Source: Bacteroidia bacterium (GTDB taxonomy: Bacteria > Bacteroidota > Bacteroidia > UKL13-3). Taken from it: a stretch of DNA of 64,000 bases. The stretch is taken from assembly GCA_025454975.1 (NCBI GenBank), contig JALONK010000009.1, forward strand, positions 27,186 through 91,185, in the 5' to 3' direction. Within the stretch, counting starts at the first letter, position 1, and each line of letters starts with the position of its first letter. Position numbers and translations under genes: made by a program. This document shows, piece after piece, positions 28,341-38,599 of the stretch. The notes under the pieces were generated by a model, which was not told where the DNA came from, did no database searches, and worked only from the letters and a program-made list of their open reading frames with translations.

Positions 28341-30791
28341 ATGAAAAAATACACTTTACTTGCTATATTATTATCTTGTTTGTCAGTTACTTATAATGTA
28401 GCCTTGGCACAAAAAAGTATTTCATTACGAAACATTCAAGAGGTTAAAGTGGATGAACTTTCTGATGATCAAATAAAAATGTTTTTAGTAGAGTTGAAAA
28501 ATGCCGGTTATTCACCTGCACAACTTCCACAATTAGCCGCACAAAGGAAAATGCCAACCGAAGAGATTGATAAATTGCTTGGCAGAATAAATAAAATAGA
28601 AAATCCTGGATCTGATGCGGGTTCATCTCAACAATCCGAAAGAACTTTGAATGATGATGCTGCGCTTGCTAAAGATAAAACAGATCAATTATTTAAATCA
28701 TTAGAGAAACAAGTGTTTGGAGCTGAATTATTTAATAACAAAAACCTAACCTTTGAACCTAATATAAAAATTCCTACTCCGGCAAATTATGTGTTGGCAA
28801 CCGACGATGAATTAATAATTGATGTTTATGGTTTCAGTGAAGCTACTTACCGTTTAAAGGTATCACCTGAAGGTAGTATCCGAATTCCTAATATTGGTCC
28901 GGTGCAGGTTTCGGGAAATACTATTGAAGCAGCCAGACGAAAAATTACTTCGAAGTTGGTAAGTATATATTCAGGTATTGGTACAGGTGAAACCGGCGTT
29001 AATATTACTTTAGGCGCAATCAGAAGTATTAAGGTAATTATTTTGGGTGAAGTAAATTTACCCGGAACTTACACCTTACCTTCTTTGGCCACAGTATTTA
29101 ATGCATTATATGCGAGCGGTGGTCCGAACAAGAATGGGTCATTCAGAAACATAAAGGTAATACGTAACGGAAAGGTAATCGCGGTGGTGGATGTGTATGA
29201 TTTTTTATTGAAGGGAGAATCAAAATCTAACATCAGATTAAATGACCAGGATGTTATTAAAGTGAGTCCTTATCAAAATCGTATTGAATTAACAGGTGAA
29301 GTGAAAAGGCCTGCTTATTATGAGGTAGAAGAAAAAGAAACGTTAAAAGATGTAATTCAGTTTGCCGGTGGTTTTACTGATGAAGCTTACAGAACACGAG
29401 TAAAAGTAATACGCAATGGCGCAACTGAAAAAAGCGTTGCCGATGTACCAAATGAAATGTTTACCTTTTTTCTTCCTCAATCTGGTGATGTATTTGAAGT
29501 TGGTAAGTTGTTGGATAGATTTAGTAATAGGGTAATCATTAGGGGTGCAGTTTTTCGTCCGGGTTATTATAGTTTAGAACCGGGAATGACCATTTCCGGA
29601 TTAATTAAAAAGGCTGATGGACTTAAAGAGGATGCGTTTTTAAACCGAGCAATTGTATATAGGCTTAAGGATGATAACAGTTTAGAGATATTGAGCTTTA
29701 ACTTGGGAGAAATTCTTAAAGGTGTGGGAGATTTTGTTTTAAAACGTGAGGATGTAATCGAGATCAATTCCAAACTTGAATTAAAAGAGCAATATAACTT
29801 TACCATAAAGGGAGAGGTGTTAAGGCCTGGAACTTATCCTTATGCAGACAATGCAAGTGTAGAAGATTTAATTATAGCCGCCGGTGGTATTAAAGAAAGT
29901 GGGTCGAGAAAAAAGATTGAAATTGCCAGAAGAGTTTCAGGTAAGGATGGTGTAGTTAATACAGAATCTTCTGAAATTATATCTGTTGAAATAAATGAGG
30001 ATTTAAAATCTGATAAACCAATAAATTTAATGCCTTATGATATCGTTAGTGTATTTTCTTTACCGGGTTATACTTCACAAAAAATGGTATTAATTGAAGG
30101 TGAAGTGTTGTATCCGGGCGAATATGCAATTGCTTCAAAAAAGGAAAGAATATCAACACTAATTAAACGAGCCGGCGGTGTTAATCCTTCAGGTTTTTTA
30201 GAAGGAGCTGTATTAATCAGAACGAAAAAGTTTACTAAAGCAGAGGAAATTATTTTTAATCAGAAATTAGAATCAATTAAAAAAGAAGCTAAAGACAGTG
30301 CAAGGTTGCAAGAGATAATAAATAATGAGTTGTCGAACAGGACCTCTATTGTAGGTATAAATCTTAAAAAGATTCTGGAAAACCCCGGGTCGAGGTTTGA
30401 TTTGTTTTTAGAAGAAGGTGATTTAATAAGTATTCCTACCGAAAGACAAACGATAAAAGTGAGTGGTGAAGTATTATATCCTGTTCGTATTCCTTATCAA
30501 AAAGGACGACGATTTGGCAGTTATGTTAATGGGTCGGGTGGGTACTCACAAAAGGCATTAAAGCGCAGGGGTTATGTAGTTTATGCTAACGGAATTGTTA
30601 AATCAACCAGAAATTATTTGATTTTCAAAGTGCACCCGAAGATTAAACCGGGAAGTGAAATAATTATTCCGCCGCAGCAAGAACGACGTAAGGTGGCTTT
30701 AGCTGAAATTGTTGGTGTTACTTCGGGATTATCAACTATTGCTTTGTTAATTTTTACGATTATCAATGCCAATAATTCAGGAGGGAACTAA
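28341..30791 (+). CDS. Wza-like polysaccharide export protein with six SLBB domains
   Basis: An 816-residue exported protein. The ATG at 28341 opens the signal peptide KKYTLLAILLSCLSVTY and fits the promoter position; the ATG at 28326 would be at or before the transcript start. There is no lipobox. A polysaccharide-export domain (about residues 145-235, YVLATDDELIIDVYG) is followed by six SLBB-type units, each opening with a GEV..PG-like motif (ILGEVNLPGTY, LTGEVKRPAYY, IRGAVFRPGYY, IKGEVLRPGTY, IEGEVLYPGEY, VSGEVLYPVRI). A C-terminal hydrophobic helix lies near 785-805. Wza forms the outer-membrane exit pore for capsule or exopolysaccharide. It is far larger than E. coli Wza (379 residues), as is common in Bacteroidota. 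Confidence 0.9.
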   Translation: MKKYTLLAILLSCLSVTYNVALAQKSISLRNIQEVKVDELSDDQIKMFLVELKNAGYSPAQLPQLAAQRKMPTEEIDKLLGRINKIENPGSDAGSSQQSERTLNDDAALAKDKTDQLFKSLEKQVFGAELFNNKNLTFEPNIKIPTPANYVLATDDELIIDVYGFSEATYRLKVSPEGSIRIPNIGPVQVSGNTIEAARRKITSKLVSIYSGIGTGETGVNITLGAIRSIKVIILGEVNLPGTYTLPSLATVFNALYASGGPNKNGSFRNIKVIRNGKVIAVVDVYDFLLKGESKSNIRLNDQDVIKVSPYQNRIELTGEVKRPAYYEVEEKETLKDVIQFAGGFTDEAYRTRVKVIRNGATEKSVADVPNEMFTFFLPQSGDVFEVGKLLDRFSNRVIIRGAVFRPGYYSLEPGMTISGLIKKADGLKEDAFLNRAIVYRLKDDNSLEILSFNLGEILKGVGDFVLKREDVIEINSKLELKEQYNFTIKGEVLRPGTYPYADNASVEDLIIAAGGIKESGSRKKIEIARRVSGKDGVVNTESSEIISVEINEDLKSDKPINLMPYDIVSVFSLPGYTSQKMVLIEGEVLYPGEYAIASKKERISTLIKRAGGVNPSGFLEGAVLIRTKKFTKAEEIIFNQKLESIKKEAKDSARLQEIINNELSNRTSIVGINLKKILENPGSRFDLFLEEGDLISIPTERQTIKVSGEVLYPVRIPYQKGRRFGSYVNGSGGYSQKALKRRGYVVYANGIVKSTRNYLIFKVHPKIKPGSEIIIPPQQERRKVALAEIVGVTSGLSTIALLIFTIINANNSGGN

Positions 30792-30794
30792 TAC

Positions 30795-31811
30795 ATGAGT
30801 TCAGATAGTAAGATACAATTTGCGGTTGTTGGCTGTGGGCATATAGGTAAACGCCATGCTGAGATGATTAAACGCAATGATGAATCGTTGTTGGTGGCAT
30901 TAGTAGATATAAAAAGGAGAGAGGAGTTGAATCTAGAACAATTTGCCGATATACCACTTTATGATTCGGTTGAGAAAATGCTCGCTTCGCATCCCGATGT
31001 TGAAGTAGTGAACATCGCAAGTCCGAATGGTTACCACGCACAACAAGCCTTATTGTGCTTATCAGCAGGAAAACACATTGTTGTTGAAAAGCCAATGGCT
31101 TTAAATAAATCTGATGCTGAAAAGGTAATTTTTAAAGCACTTCAAGTACATAAACATGTTTTTGCAGTTATGCAAAATAGGTATTCACCACCTAGTGTTT
31201 GGATAAAAGATGTAATTGAAAAAGGCATACTGGGTAAGGTTTTTATGGTTCAGTTAAACTGTTATTGGAACCGAGACAACCGCTATTACAAGCCTGATAG
31301 TTGGCATGGTAAGAAAGATTTAGACGGAGGAACCTTATTTACACAATTCTCTCATTTTGTAGATATCATGTATTGGTTGTTTGGAGATATACAACATATT
31401 CAAGCAAGGTTTAACGACTTTAATCACAAAACATTAACTGAATTTGAGGATAGTGGATTTGTAAGTTTTGAATTTGTAGATGGTGGAATGGGTTGCATTA
31501 ATTATTCAACAAGTGTTTGGGATAAAAATTTGGAAAGCAGCATGACCATTATAGCTGAAAATGGAAGCGTTAAAATCGGCGGTCAATATATGAATGAAGT
31601 GGAATATTGCCATATTAAGAACTATGAGATGCCGGTGTTAGCTCCAACTAATCCCGGTAATGATTATGGTGCCTATAAGGGGTCGGCACAAAATCACCAT
31701 TACGTGATTGAAAATGTTGTAGATGTTTTAAAGGGCAGAGCTCCAATAACCACCAATGCTTTAGAAGGTTTAAAAGTGGTTGATATTATTGAACGGATTT
31801 ATAATGTATAA
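30795..31811 (+). CDS. Gfo/Idh/MocA family sugar-nucleotide dehydrogenase (WbpB/WlbA-like)
   Basis: A 338-residue NAD(P)-dependent oxidoreductase. The Rossmann motif VVGCGHIGKRHAEM is at residues 11-24 and the catalytic EKP motif at 98-100. The segment SWHGKKDLDGGTLFTQFSHF, with its histidine, resembles WbpB/WlbA enzymes. Those oxidise C3 of UDP-N-acetylglucosaminuronate on the way to 2,3-diamino sugars. The aminotransferase and acetyltransferase expected for that path are not in the window, so the exact substrate is uncertain. It starts 3 bases after the Wza-like gene and is plainly in its operon. Confidence 0.85.
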   Translation: MSSDSKIQFAVVGCGHIGKRHAEMIKRNDESLLVALVDIKRREELNLEQFADIPLYDSVEKMLASHPDVEVVNIASPNGYHAQQALLCLSAGKHIVVEKPMALNKSDAEKVIFKALQVHKHVFAVMQNRYSPPSVWIKDVIEKGILGKVFMVQLNCYWNRDNRYYKPDSWHGKKDLDGGTLFTQFSHFVDIMYWLFGDIQHIQARFNDFNHKTLTEFEDSGFVSFEFVDGGMGCINYSTSVWDKNLESSMTIIAENGSVKIGGQYMNEVEYCHIKNYEMPVLAPTNPGNDYGAYKGSAQNHHYVIENVVDVLKGRAPITTNALEGLKVVDIIERIYNV

Positions 31812-31831
31812 AAATTTAAAGCGATATTTCA

Positions 31832-32878
31832 ATGGATAAACCTAATGAAATTACGATAAAGGAAATTGTATTGTCGTTTATAACCTGGAAAAATTACTTG
31901 TTAACCAAATGGAAGCAAGTGATTTTAACTGCTGTAACCTTTGGTTTAATAGGTTTGACCTATGCATTCATGCAAAACAAACTTTATCAAGCTGAGCTAA
32001 CTTTTGCTTTAGACGAAAAAGGAAGTGCAGCAAGTTCGTATGCCAGTATAGCCAGTCAATTTGGGATTGATATTGGCAAAGGTGATGGAGGAGTATTTGT
32101 CGGCGACAATATTATGGAATTATTCAAATCAAGATTAATTATAGAAAAAACCCTTCTTTCAAAACAAAATCACCCTTCCGATACCGATTTGATTTTAAAT
32201 TATTACATCAAAACCTTTGAGTTTGATAAAGGATGGGAAGATAAAGAGCAATTAAAAGATTTAAAGTTTACCTCCACCCAACCGCGTCATACATTTTCAA
32301 GAATACAGGATAGCATTCTAGGACTTGTTTCATCAAGCATCAAAAAAAATAACTTGTTGGTTGAGAAATACGATAAACGACTCAACATTATTAGTGTTAA
32401 AGTGAAATCATTTAATGAGCGGTTTTCTAAAATGTTTTGCGAAAAACTTGCTGAAAATGTGCATGCATTTTATATCGAAAGTAAAACTAAGAAAATTAGA
32501 AGGTCGGTTGATTTATTACAAAACCGTGTTGACTCAGTCCATCAGGCTTTAATTGGAGAAATGTATGGATTGGCGGTTAACCAAGATCAAAATATTAACC
32601 CTAGTCGCATGCAAGGAAAGGTTGGATTAAATCAGAAGCAAATTAATATCCAAATGTTAACTTCAATGTATGTTGAACTTACTAAAAATCTTGAAATATC
32701 ACGATTAACCTTGATGAAGGAGGAACCACTTATTCAGGTAATTGAGCGACCTATTGCACCCCTTCCTTATACAAAACCAAGTAAGTTAATATCTTTAATT
32801 ATCGGAGGTTTTCTAGGTGGATTGTTGAGTGTTGCTTATTTTGTAATCAAAAAAATCTTACGTAATAGTGTTCAATAA
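31832..32878 (+). CDS. Wzz-like chain-length determinant / polysaccharide copolymerase
   Basis: A 348-residue inner-membrane protein with the PCP layout: a first membrane helix at about 30-50, a large periplasmic helical part (about 55-300), and a Pro-rich segment (IERPIAPLPYTKPSK) leading into a second helix at about 315-338. Such proteins set the length of Wzy-made polymers. No Walker motifs or tyrosine cluster follow the second helix, so it lacks a fused BY-kinase, and none lies in this locus. It is in an operon with the Wza-like and Gfo/Idh genes. Confidence 0.87.
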   Translation: MDKPNEITIKEIVLSFITWKNYLLTKWKQVILTAVTFGLIGLTYAFMQNKLYQAELTFALDEKGSAASSYASIASQFGIDIGKGDGGVFVGDNIMELFKSRLIIEKTLLSKQNHPSDTDLILNYYIKTFEFDKGWEDKEQLKDLKFTSTQPRHTFSRIQDSILGLVSSSIKKNNLLVEKYDKRLNIISVKVKSFNERFSKMFCEKLAENVHAFYIESKTKKIRRSVDLLQNRVDSVHQALIGEMYGLAVNQDQNINPSRMQGKVGLNQKQINIQMLTSMYVELTKNLEISRLTLMKEEPLIQVIERPIAPLPYTKPSKLISLIIGGFLGGLLSVAYFVIKKILRNSVQ

Positions 32879-34184
32879 ACATCCCAATTGGCGCAATTAC
32901 CTTAAGGTTAATTTTACTAAGCTGCTTAAATCTCAGTTTGTAAAAGTTTCTTTTTTTTCATCTATTGCCACAGGGATACGATTGATTACTTCATTTGCTT
33001 CAGCTAAAATCATGGCTGTATATTTAGGTCCTGCCGGTCTTGGATTACTCGGACAGTTTAGTAGCTTTATTTCCATAATTTTAAATGCCTCAACAGGCGC
33101 TATTAATAATGGTACAACCAAATATTTAGCAGAATATACAGGGGATGAACCTAAACAATTAGGTATTATTAAGGCATCTTTTATTGTTGCTATTTGCTGC
33201 TCGATAATAACTGGATTAATAACAGTAATATTCGCAAATTATTGGAGTGAAGTATTACTTGATTCAATAGCATATAGTTATATTTTTATATTATTTGGCG
33301 CAAGTATTTTACTGTATTCTTTCTTTTTTATTACCATGTCAGTAATAAATGGTTTACAGCATTATAAATTGTTCAACATCATCAGCACTATTTCATCTGT
33401 TATAGGTTTAGGCTATTCTGTTTTGCTTATTAAAACGTATGGCCTAGATGGCGCTCTCATTGCATTGGCTACTTCACAATCCATCATGTTTGTGCTGTTT
33501 ATGTTTTCTACTTCTATCCTAAAAAAGGGAATACAAGTTTATCGCTCAACTGTAGATAGAACCATCTATAAGAAATTATTTCAATTTTCATTAATGACCG
33601 TGTTTAGTGTGATTGCATTGCCGGTGGCACAAATTATTATTCGGAAATTTTTATTGTGGTATCAAACCTCAACCGACATGGGGTTTTATGAAGCGATTAA
33701 TAGAATTTCAACCATCTATTTAACTTTAATTACAACAACGCTTTCTATATATTACCTACCAAAATTATCATCTATAACCAATAAAAATTTACTGAGAAAA
33801 GAAATCCTCACAGGTTATAAATTGATAATCCCAATAACGATTTGTTTATTATTTTTTGTTTATGTTTTAAAACAACAAGTAATCCGAATCGTGTTTGCAC
33901 CTTCATTCGAAGCTATGGAAGGTTACTTTTTACCCCAAATTATAGGCGATTTTTTTAAGATTGCATCGTGGTTATTAGCTTATCAAATGTTAGCTAAGGC
34001 CATGACTAAAATGTTTATTATAACCGAAGGACTTTTTACCATTTCTTTAATTTTATTGTCGTATATATGTATTAAGAATTATGGAGGGATAGGTTCGGTT
34101 TATGCTTATGCAATTAACTATTCACTCTATTTTTTCACAATGATCTATTTGTTCAGAGATCTAATTCTTAAACGATTTAATTGA
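32868..34184 (+). CDS. wzx: Wzx-type O-antigen/polysaccharide flippase (first copy)
   Basis: A 438-residue polytopic inner-membrane protein with about ten to twelve predicted helices. The start IMAVYLGPAGLGLLGQFSSF and NNGTTKYLAEYTG are typical of the WzxE-like O-antigen translocase branch of the MOP superfamily. It moves lipid-linked repeat units to the periplasmic face. A GTG at 32868 is the only plausible start, and it overlaps the end of the Wzz-like gene by 11 bases. Its stop overlaps the next gene's ATG (TGATG). A second, different flippase lies at 48094-49533. Confidence 0.88.
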   Translation: MFNKHPNWRNYLKVNFTKLLKSQFVKVSFFSSIATGIRLITSFASAKIMAVYLGPAGLGLLGQFSSFISIILNASTGAINNGTTKYLAEYTGDEPKQLGIIKASFIVAICCSIITGLITVIFANYWSEVLLDSIAYSYIFILFGASILLYSFFFITMSVINGLQHYKLFNIISTISSVIGLGYSVLLIKTYGLDGALIALATSQSIMFVLFMFSTSILKKGIQVYRSTVDRTIYKKLFQFSLMTVFSVIALPVAQIIIRKFLLWYQTSTDMGFYEAINRISTIYLTLITTTLSIYYLPKLSSITNKNLLRKEILTGYKLIIPITICLLFFVYVLKQQVIRIVFAPSFEAMEGYFLPQIIGDFFKIASWLLAYQMLAKAMTKMFIITEGLFTISLILLSYICIKNYGGIGSVYAYAINYSLYFFTMIYLFRDLILKRFN

Positions 34185-35272
34185 TGCGAATATTATTGAT
34201 AGGTGAATATAGTAATGTCCATTGGACTTTAGCTGAAGGCTTAAATAAAATTGGACATCAAGCAGTTGTAGCATCAGGAGGCGATGGCTGGAAAAACTAT
34301 AGTAGGCATATAGATTTCAACTTTAAGAATAGGTTGGATGTATATAAATTTTTAGCAACTTTACCATTTAATAATAAATTTAAAGGTAATGATGTTGTAC
34401 AGTTCATCAACTTCCGCTTCTTGTTTGAAGAAAAACAGGACTACCTCAATAAGTTATTATTTAATTTCTTTAAGAAATATAACAATAAAACTTTTTTAGG
34501 TGCTTTTGGTGATGATTATTTTTGGGTTAAATCATGTATAGATAAACAGTTTAAATACACACAATTTGATTTTATAGATAAAAAAGATGATAAACATTTG
34601 TCTCAGGTTCTACAACTTTTATCGGCATCAAGCAAAGAACTAAATACATTTATCGCTAATCAATCAAATCGAATTATAGCAGGGTTGTATGAATATTATA
34701 TGGCCTATCATCATCAACCCTACCAAAACAAATTATCATTTATCCCTTTCCCAATTAATACTGATAAGTTTAAATATAGTGAGAATAAAGTTAGCAACGG
34801 ACTAATTAAAATATTTATAGGTATTCAGGAAAATCGTATAAAATGGAAGGGGATAGACGTGTTGTTGAAGGTACTGAGGGATTTCGCACAAAAATACCCT
34901 TCAGATATTGAGTTAGTTGAAGTTTCAAATGTTCCTTTCGAGAAATATACAGCCTTATATGAAAGTTGCAATGTATTGGTTGATCAATTATATTCATACA
35001 GTCCGGCCATTAACGCCTTAACTGCCATGGCAAAAGGTAAAATTATTTTGGGTGGAGGCGAGTCAGAAATGTATCAGCTCTATCAAGAAAAAGAAAATTT
35101 CCCGGTGCTGAATGTTATTCCTGACGAGAACCAAATTAGCGCACAACTGGAATATTTGTTAGCTAATAAATCAAACTTTGAGGAAATGGGCTACAATAGT
35201 GCTAGTTTCGTTGGTAAACATCATAATTATATTGATGTAGCCAAACAGTACGAAAAACTTTACCTTTCATAA
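34184..35272 (+). CDS. Glycosyltransferase of GT-B type
   Basis: A 362-residue protein that resembles GT-B-fold transferases only loosely. The N-terminus MRILLIGEYSNVHWTLAEGL is typical of such enzymes, and the C-terminal half has INALTAMAKGKIILGGGESE, where the nucleotide-sugar would bind. The usual E-x7-E motif is degenerate (the first Glu is absent), so activity or donor could be unusual. The ATG at 34184, overlapping the flippase stop, is preferred to the TTG just before it. Donor and acceptor are unknown. Confidence 0.68.
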   Translation: MRILLIGEYSNVHWTLAEGLNKIGHQAVVASGGDGWKNYSRHIDFNFKNRLDVYKFLATLPFNNKFKGNDVVQFINFRFLFEEKQDYLNKLLFNFFKKYNNKTFLGAFGDDYFWVKSCIDKQFKYTQFDFIDKKDDKHLSQVLQLLSASSKELNTFIANQSNRIIAGLYEYYMAYHHQPYQNKLSFIPFPINTDKFKYSENKVSNGLIKIFIGIQENRIKWKGIDVLLKVLRDFAQKYPSDIELVEVSNVPFEKYTALYESCNVLVDQLYSYSPAINALTAMAKGKIILGGGESEMYQLYQEKENFPVLNVIPDENQISAQLEYLLANKSNFEEMGYNSASFVGKHHNYIDVAKQYEKLYLS

Positions 35273-35279
35273 CAAGTTT

Positions 35280-36428
35280 ATGAATAAAAAACGCATTTTG
35301 TTTTTAATAGATACGCTTGAAAACGGTGGTGCTGAAAAAGTATTAACAACACTTTTGTTGAAGCTTAACAAAGAAAAATTTGATTTAACTGTTATGCTTT
35401 TGTACAATAAAGGTATTTACTTAAAACAGTTGCCGGATCATATTCACATTAAATCAATATTTGAAGATAATAATCCATCTAATGGTAAGCTCAGGTTTTT
35501 AGTTTATGATTTATATACTAGAGTCATTTTAAAACTCATACTAAAATTACCATATTTTGGCAAGTGGTGGTTGGGTTTAAAAAAGGGACAATATGATACG
35601 GCTATTTCTTTTTGTGAAGGCTATAACAGCCTTGTTTTGAAGAATATATTAAATGTGTTTACTAGCACAGCCATTTGGATTCATACCGATTTAAGTAAAC
35701 ATATTATTGCTGATAAACTAAAGGGAGTATCAGGCTTATTCAATAGGGTAAACAAAATTATTTTTGTTTCTAATGAAGCGAAAGAAGGTTTCGTTAATAA
35801 ATTTGGTTCGCAACATGATCAAAAACTAGAGGTTGTTTATAATTTTATTGATAGAGAATCTATTGAACTTCTGGCAACTGAAGCAATTCCGTATCGCAAA
35901 AACGCTTTTACAATTATTTCGATAGGCAGATTACAACCTGAAAAAGGTTTCGATAAGTTAATCAACGCACACCATTACCTGATACAAAAGGGGTATTCAA
36001 TTGAAACCATCATTCTTGGAAATGGCCCGCTTTTCGAAAAATATAATCAATTAATTGATTCACTTAAAATACAAGCCAGTTGCAGGTTATTGGGTTTTAT
36101 TCCCAATGTTTATCCGTATATAGTTATGTCTGATATGTTAGCCTTGGTTTCTGATTATGAAGGTTTACCAACGGTTATCTGTGAGGCAATGATTTTAAAG
36201 AAGCCAATTTTATCAACTGAAATAACAGGAGTGATACACTTGCTTAACCATGGTGAATTTGGAATGATGGTAGAAAACAACCAAGAGGCTATTAATAAAG
36301 GAATTGAGCGACTAATAACCGACGATAATTTAAGAGCACAATACTCTAAAACCTTAGATAAATCTCAAGATAAATTTATATTTTTACCGACAATTGATAA
36401 AATAGAAAAATTGCTTCTAAAAATATAG
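35280..36428 (+). CDS. GT4 family glycosyltransferase
   Basis: A 382-residue GT-B enzyme with both halves clear. The N-terminal domain opens RILFLIDTLENGGAEKVL (the GGAE acceptor loop). The C-terminal domain has ISIGRLQPEKGFDKLI and the E-x7-E motif within DYEGLPTVICEAMILKKP. It is a retaining transferase working on a nucleotide-sugar donor at the cytoplasmic membrane face. It begins 7 bases after its neighbour. The sugar it adds cannot be read from sequence. Confidence 0.9.
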   Translation: MNKKRILFLIDTLENGGAEKVLTTLLLKLNKEKFDLTVMLLYNKGIYLKQLPDHIHIKSIFEDNNPSNGKLRFLVYDLYTRVILKLILKLPYFGKWWLGLKKGQYDTAISFCEGYNSLVLKNILNVFTSTAIWIHTDLSKHIIADKLKGVSGLFNRVNKIIFVSNEAKEGFVNKFGSQHDQKLEVVYNFIDRESIELLATEAIPYRKNAFTIISIGRLQPEKGFDKLINAHHYLIQKGYSIETIILGNGPLFEKYNQLIDSLKIQASCRLLGFIPNVYPYIVMSDMLALVSDYEGLPTVICEAMILKKPILSTEITGVIHLLNHGEFGMMVENNQEAINKGIERLITDDNLRAQYSKTLDKSQDKFIFLPTIDKIEKLLLKI

Positions 36429-36434
36429 CTTGAT

Positions 36435-37298
36435 ATGCCATTGGTTAGTGTACTTATGTCGGTTTATAATGGTGCGGAATATCTGGAGGATGCTATTGAC
36501 AGTATACTTAGCCAAACATTCAGTGATTTTGAATTTATAATTACTAATGACTGTTCCTCTGATAAAACGGGCGAAATATTAGAACTCTTTGCAAATAAAG
36601 ATGAAAGAATAATTGTAATACATAATCAGGTAAATAAAGGCCTTCCACATTCGCTTAATGCCATGTTAGCACTTGCAAAAGGTAAGTTTATTGCACGAAT
36701 GGATGCTGATGACATAGCTAAATTAAATCGGTTTGAAACTCAAGTGAAGGTGCTTCAACATAATCCTGAAATAGGAGTTGTATTTAGTGATACCATTTTT
36801 ATAGATAATGAAGGTAATAAAATGTTTAAAAGTTGGCGACCTGATATTGAACAGCTCCTTGACTGTTTGCCACATTATAACTTTATTCCTCATCCTACTG
36901 TAATGATTAATAAGGATAATACTGCGCAGTTATTGCATTATAACCCCAATGTGGGTACACTTGAAGATGTTGATTTATGGTATAGGTTACATAAGAATGG
37001 AGTGAAATTTCATTATATAAACTTACCCTTACTTTACTACCGAATCAATCCATCAAGTGTTCAAAAAATTGCAAACGGTAAAGCTGATGTTGCTTATTAT
37101 AAATACTTAGCTGCTCTTGGGTTATATAACAATAATAAACTGTATGTTTACAAAAGGTTATTGTTGAAGATTGGCCTCAAGAACGCAATCGTTTTTATTT
37201 TTAAAAGTGTGGTTCCTTTTGCAATTTTTATAAATATTGCCATAGCGCGGTCAAAAAATAATGGTAAACTTCAACAGCTAAGCAAGAATCAATCATGA
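36435..37298 (+). CDS. GT2 family glycosyltransferase
   Basis: A 287-residue GT-A enzyme. It opens VSVLMSVYNGAEYLEDAIDS and has the donor-binding Asp in TNDCSSDKT and the metal-binding motif in FIARMDADDIAK. A hydrophobic segment near 250-270 may attach it to the membrane. It is closely related in sequence to the GT2 at 51759-52742, with which it shares the ARMDADDIA block, so the two are probable paralogs. Its last codons overlap the start of the polymerase gene (ATGA). Confidence 0.88.
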   Translation: MPLVSVLMSVYNGAEYLEDAIDSILSQTFSDFEFIITNDCSSDKTGEILELFANKDERIIVIHNQVNKGLPHSLNAMLALAKGKFIARMDADDIAKLNRFETQVKVLQHNPEIGVVFSDTIFIDNEGNKMFKSWRPDIEQLLDCLPHYNFIPHPTVMINKDNTAQLLHYNPNVGTLEDVDLWYRLHKNGVKFHYINLPLLYYRINPSSVQKIANGKADVAYYKYLAALGLYNNNKLYVYKRLLLKIGLKNAIVFIFKSVVPFAIFINIAIARSKNNGKLQQLSKNQS

Positions 37299-38599
37299 AA
37301 AAGGCTTTTTTTGTTGCAGTAATTTTTCTTTTCATCTATTCTATTCCATTTAGTTTTAGTCCGATAGGTAGTGGGAAATTATTTGCTATTGGTTCTTTTT
37401 TGTATTTGTTTATTTTGTTTTTTATTGATAAAACATCATTTCTAGCTAATCGTAAAATATTCACGGTTGCTTCATTATTGATAGTTTTAAATATTATAAC
37501 ATATCTTTTACCTATTGTTTATCGTACGGGCGACTTTAGTTTAAATTATCAGTTTAATTTAATGTTGCTGGAAGATTTTTTAGGTTGCTTTATCATAATA
37601 AAACTGATGGATAAATTTGATGTGGTGAGCTCAATGAAGTTTATTGAATACAGCCATCTTGCAATATTTATTCAATCATTAATTATTATCCTTATGATTG
37701 CCCAACCACCCTTCAAACAATTTGTGTTCAGCCTGTCACGAACAGAAGGTGAAAAAATTTCGGTTAGTGCAAATTATGTGGGCTTCCGAGGTATGGGATT
37801 AGCCGGAAGTTTGCTTTGGGATTTTTCAACTTTTCAATCCATTGGATTGCTGTTAAGTGCCGTACTTATTCCGCATTTAAAAACATATAAGGCTATTATA
37901 TTTCATTTCTTCGCTTTTCTAATTATTGCCTTCTCCGTATTTGTAACAGGTAGAACGGGACAATTTGGTTTAATCTTAGCCTTAATTTGGATCATAAAAA
38001 ATAGTATCAATGTCAAAGCTTATAATAGCGACAGGTACCGTAAATTTATTTTGGTGTTTGTTATCGGATTGCTCGCTGTTGTTGGTAATTATAAGCTTCT
38101 ATTACCCGGCCATTATGTGCTGTTGCTTGAAGAAAAAATTATTCCTTATGCATTCGAAAGTATCATTAATAAGGCTTCCGGTGGAGGGTTTGAAACTGAG
38201 TCATCTAATGAATTAAAGGAGCATTATTTTAAAGTAGAACCTCAAACCGTTTTAATAGGAGATGGGTATTATACCTCGCCTACAAACAAAGATGCCTATT
38301 ATAAAGATACAGACGCAGGATATATGCGAATCCTTTTATTTGGAGGTATATTTTTTAGCCTATTGCTTTATTTTTTATATCTCTTTATTTTTTACAAAGC
38401 CTATATGTTCAGTAAACATTTGGCTATTCGAAGATTACCAAGCCTTATTTTAATTATTACTGTAATTTATTTTTTAGTACATTATAAAGGTGATTTATTA
38501 ACAGGCTCAAGAATCTTAATAAAATTCCTTTACTTGTTTTTCTTCGTCATTACTTTTGAATACCATAAGTTTATTTCTAATGGAAGAACCAACAGTTAG
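37295..38599 (+). CDS. wzy: Wzy-like polysaccharide polymerase
   Basis: A 434-residue, very hydrophobic inner-membrane protein with about ten or more helices and a large hydrophilic loop around residues 280-345, the usual layout of Wzy/O-antigen ligase proteins. A Gly/Arg loop, FVTGRTGQFGL, precedes a helix as in the O-antigen-ligase family. Wzy joins flipped repeat units into a polymer. Sequence similarity is always weak in this group, so the call rests on topology and on position between flippase, Wzz and transferases. The neighbouring GT2 begins within its last 20 bases. Confidence 0.78.
   Translation: MKKAFFVAVIFLFIYSIPFSFSPIGSGKLFAIGSFLYLFILFFIDKTSFLANRKIFTVASLLIVLNIITYLLPIVYRTGDFSLNYQFNLMLLEDFLGCFIIIKLMDKFDVVSSMKFIEYSHLAIFIQSLIIILMIAQPPFKQFVFSLSRTEGEKISVSANYVGFRGMGLAGSLLWDFSTFQSIGLLLSAVLIPHLKTYKAIIFHFFAFLIIAFSVFVTGRTGQFGLILALIWIIKNSINVKAYNSDRYRKFILVFVIGLLAVVGNYKLLLPGHYVLLLEEKIIPYAFESIINKASGGGFETESSNELKEHYFKVEPQTVLIGDGYYTSPTNKDAYYKDTDAGYMRILLFGGIFFSLLLYFLYLFIFYKAYMFSKHLAIRRLPSLILIITVIYFLVHYKGDLLTGSRILIKFLYLFFFVITFEYHKFISNGRTNS

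Noticed and set aside
38556..38579. TTG start of the GT2 at 38556
   Set aside because: Family members start at the VSVIVPCYN block, which the ATG at 38580 serves directly.
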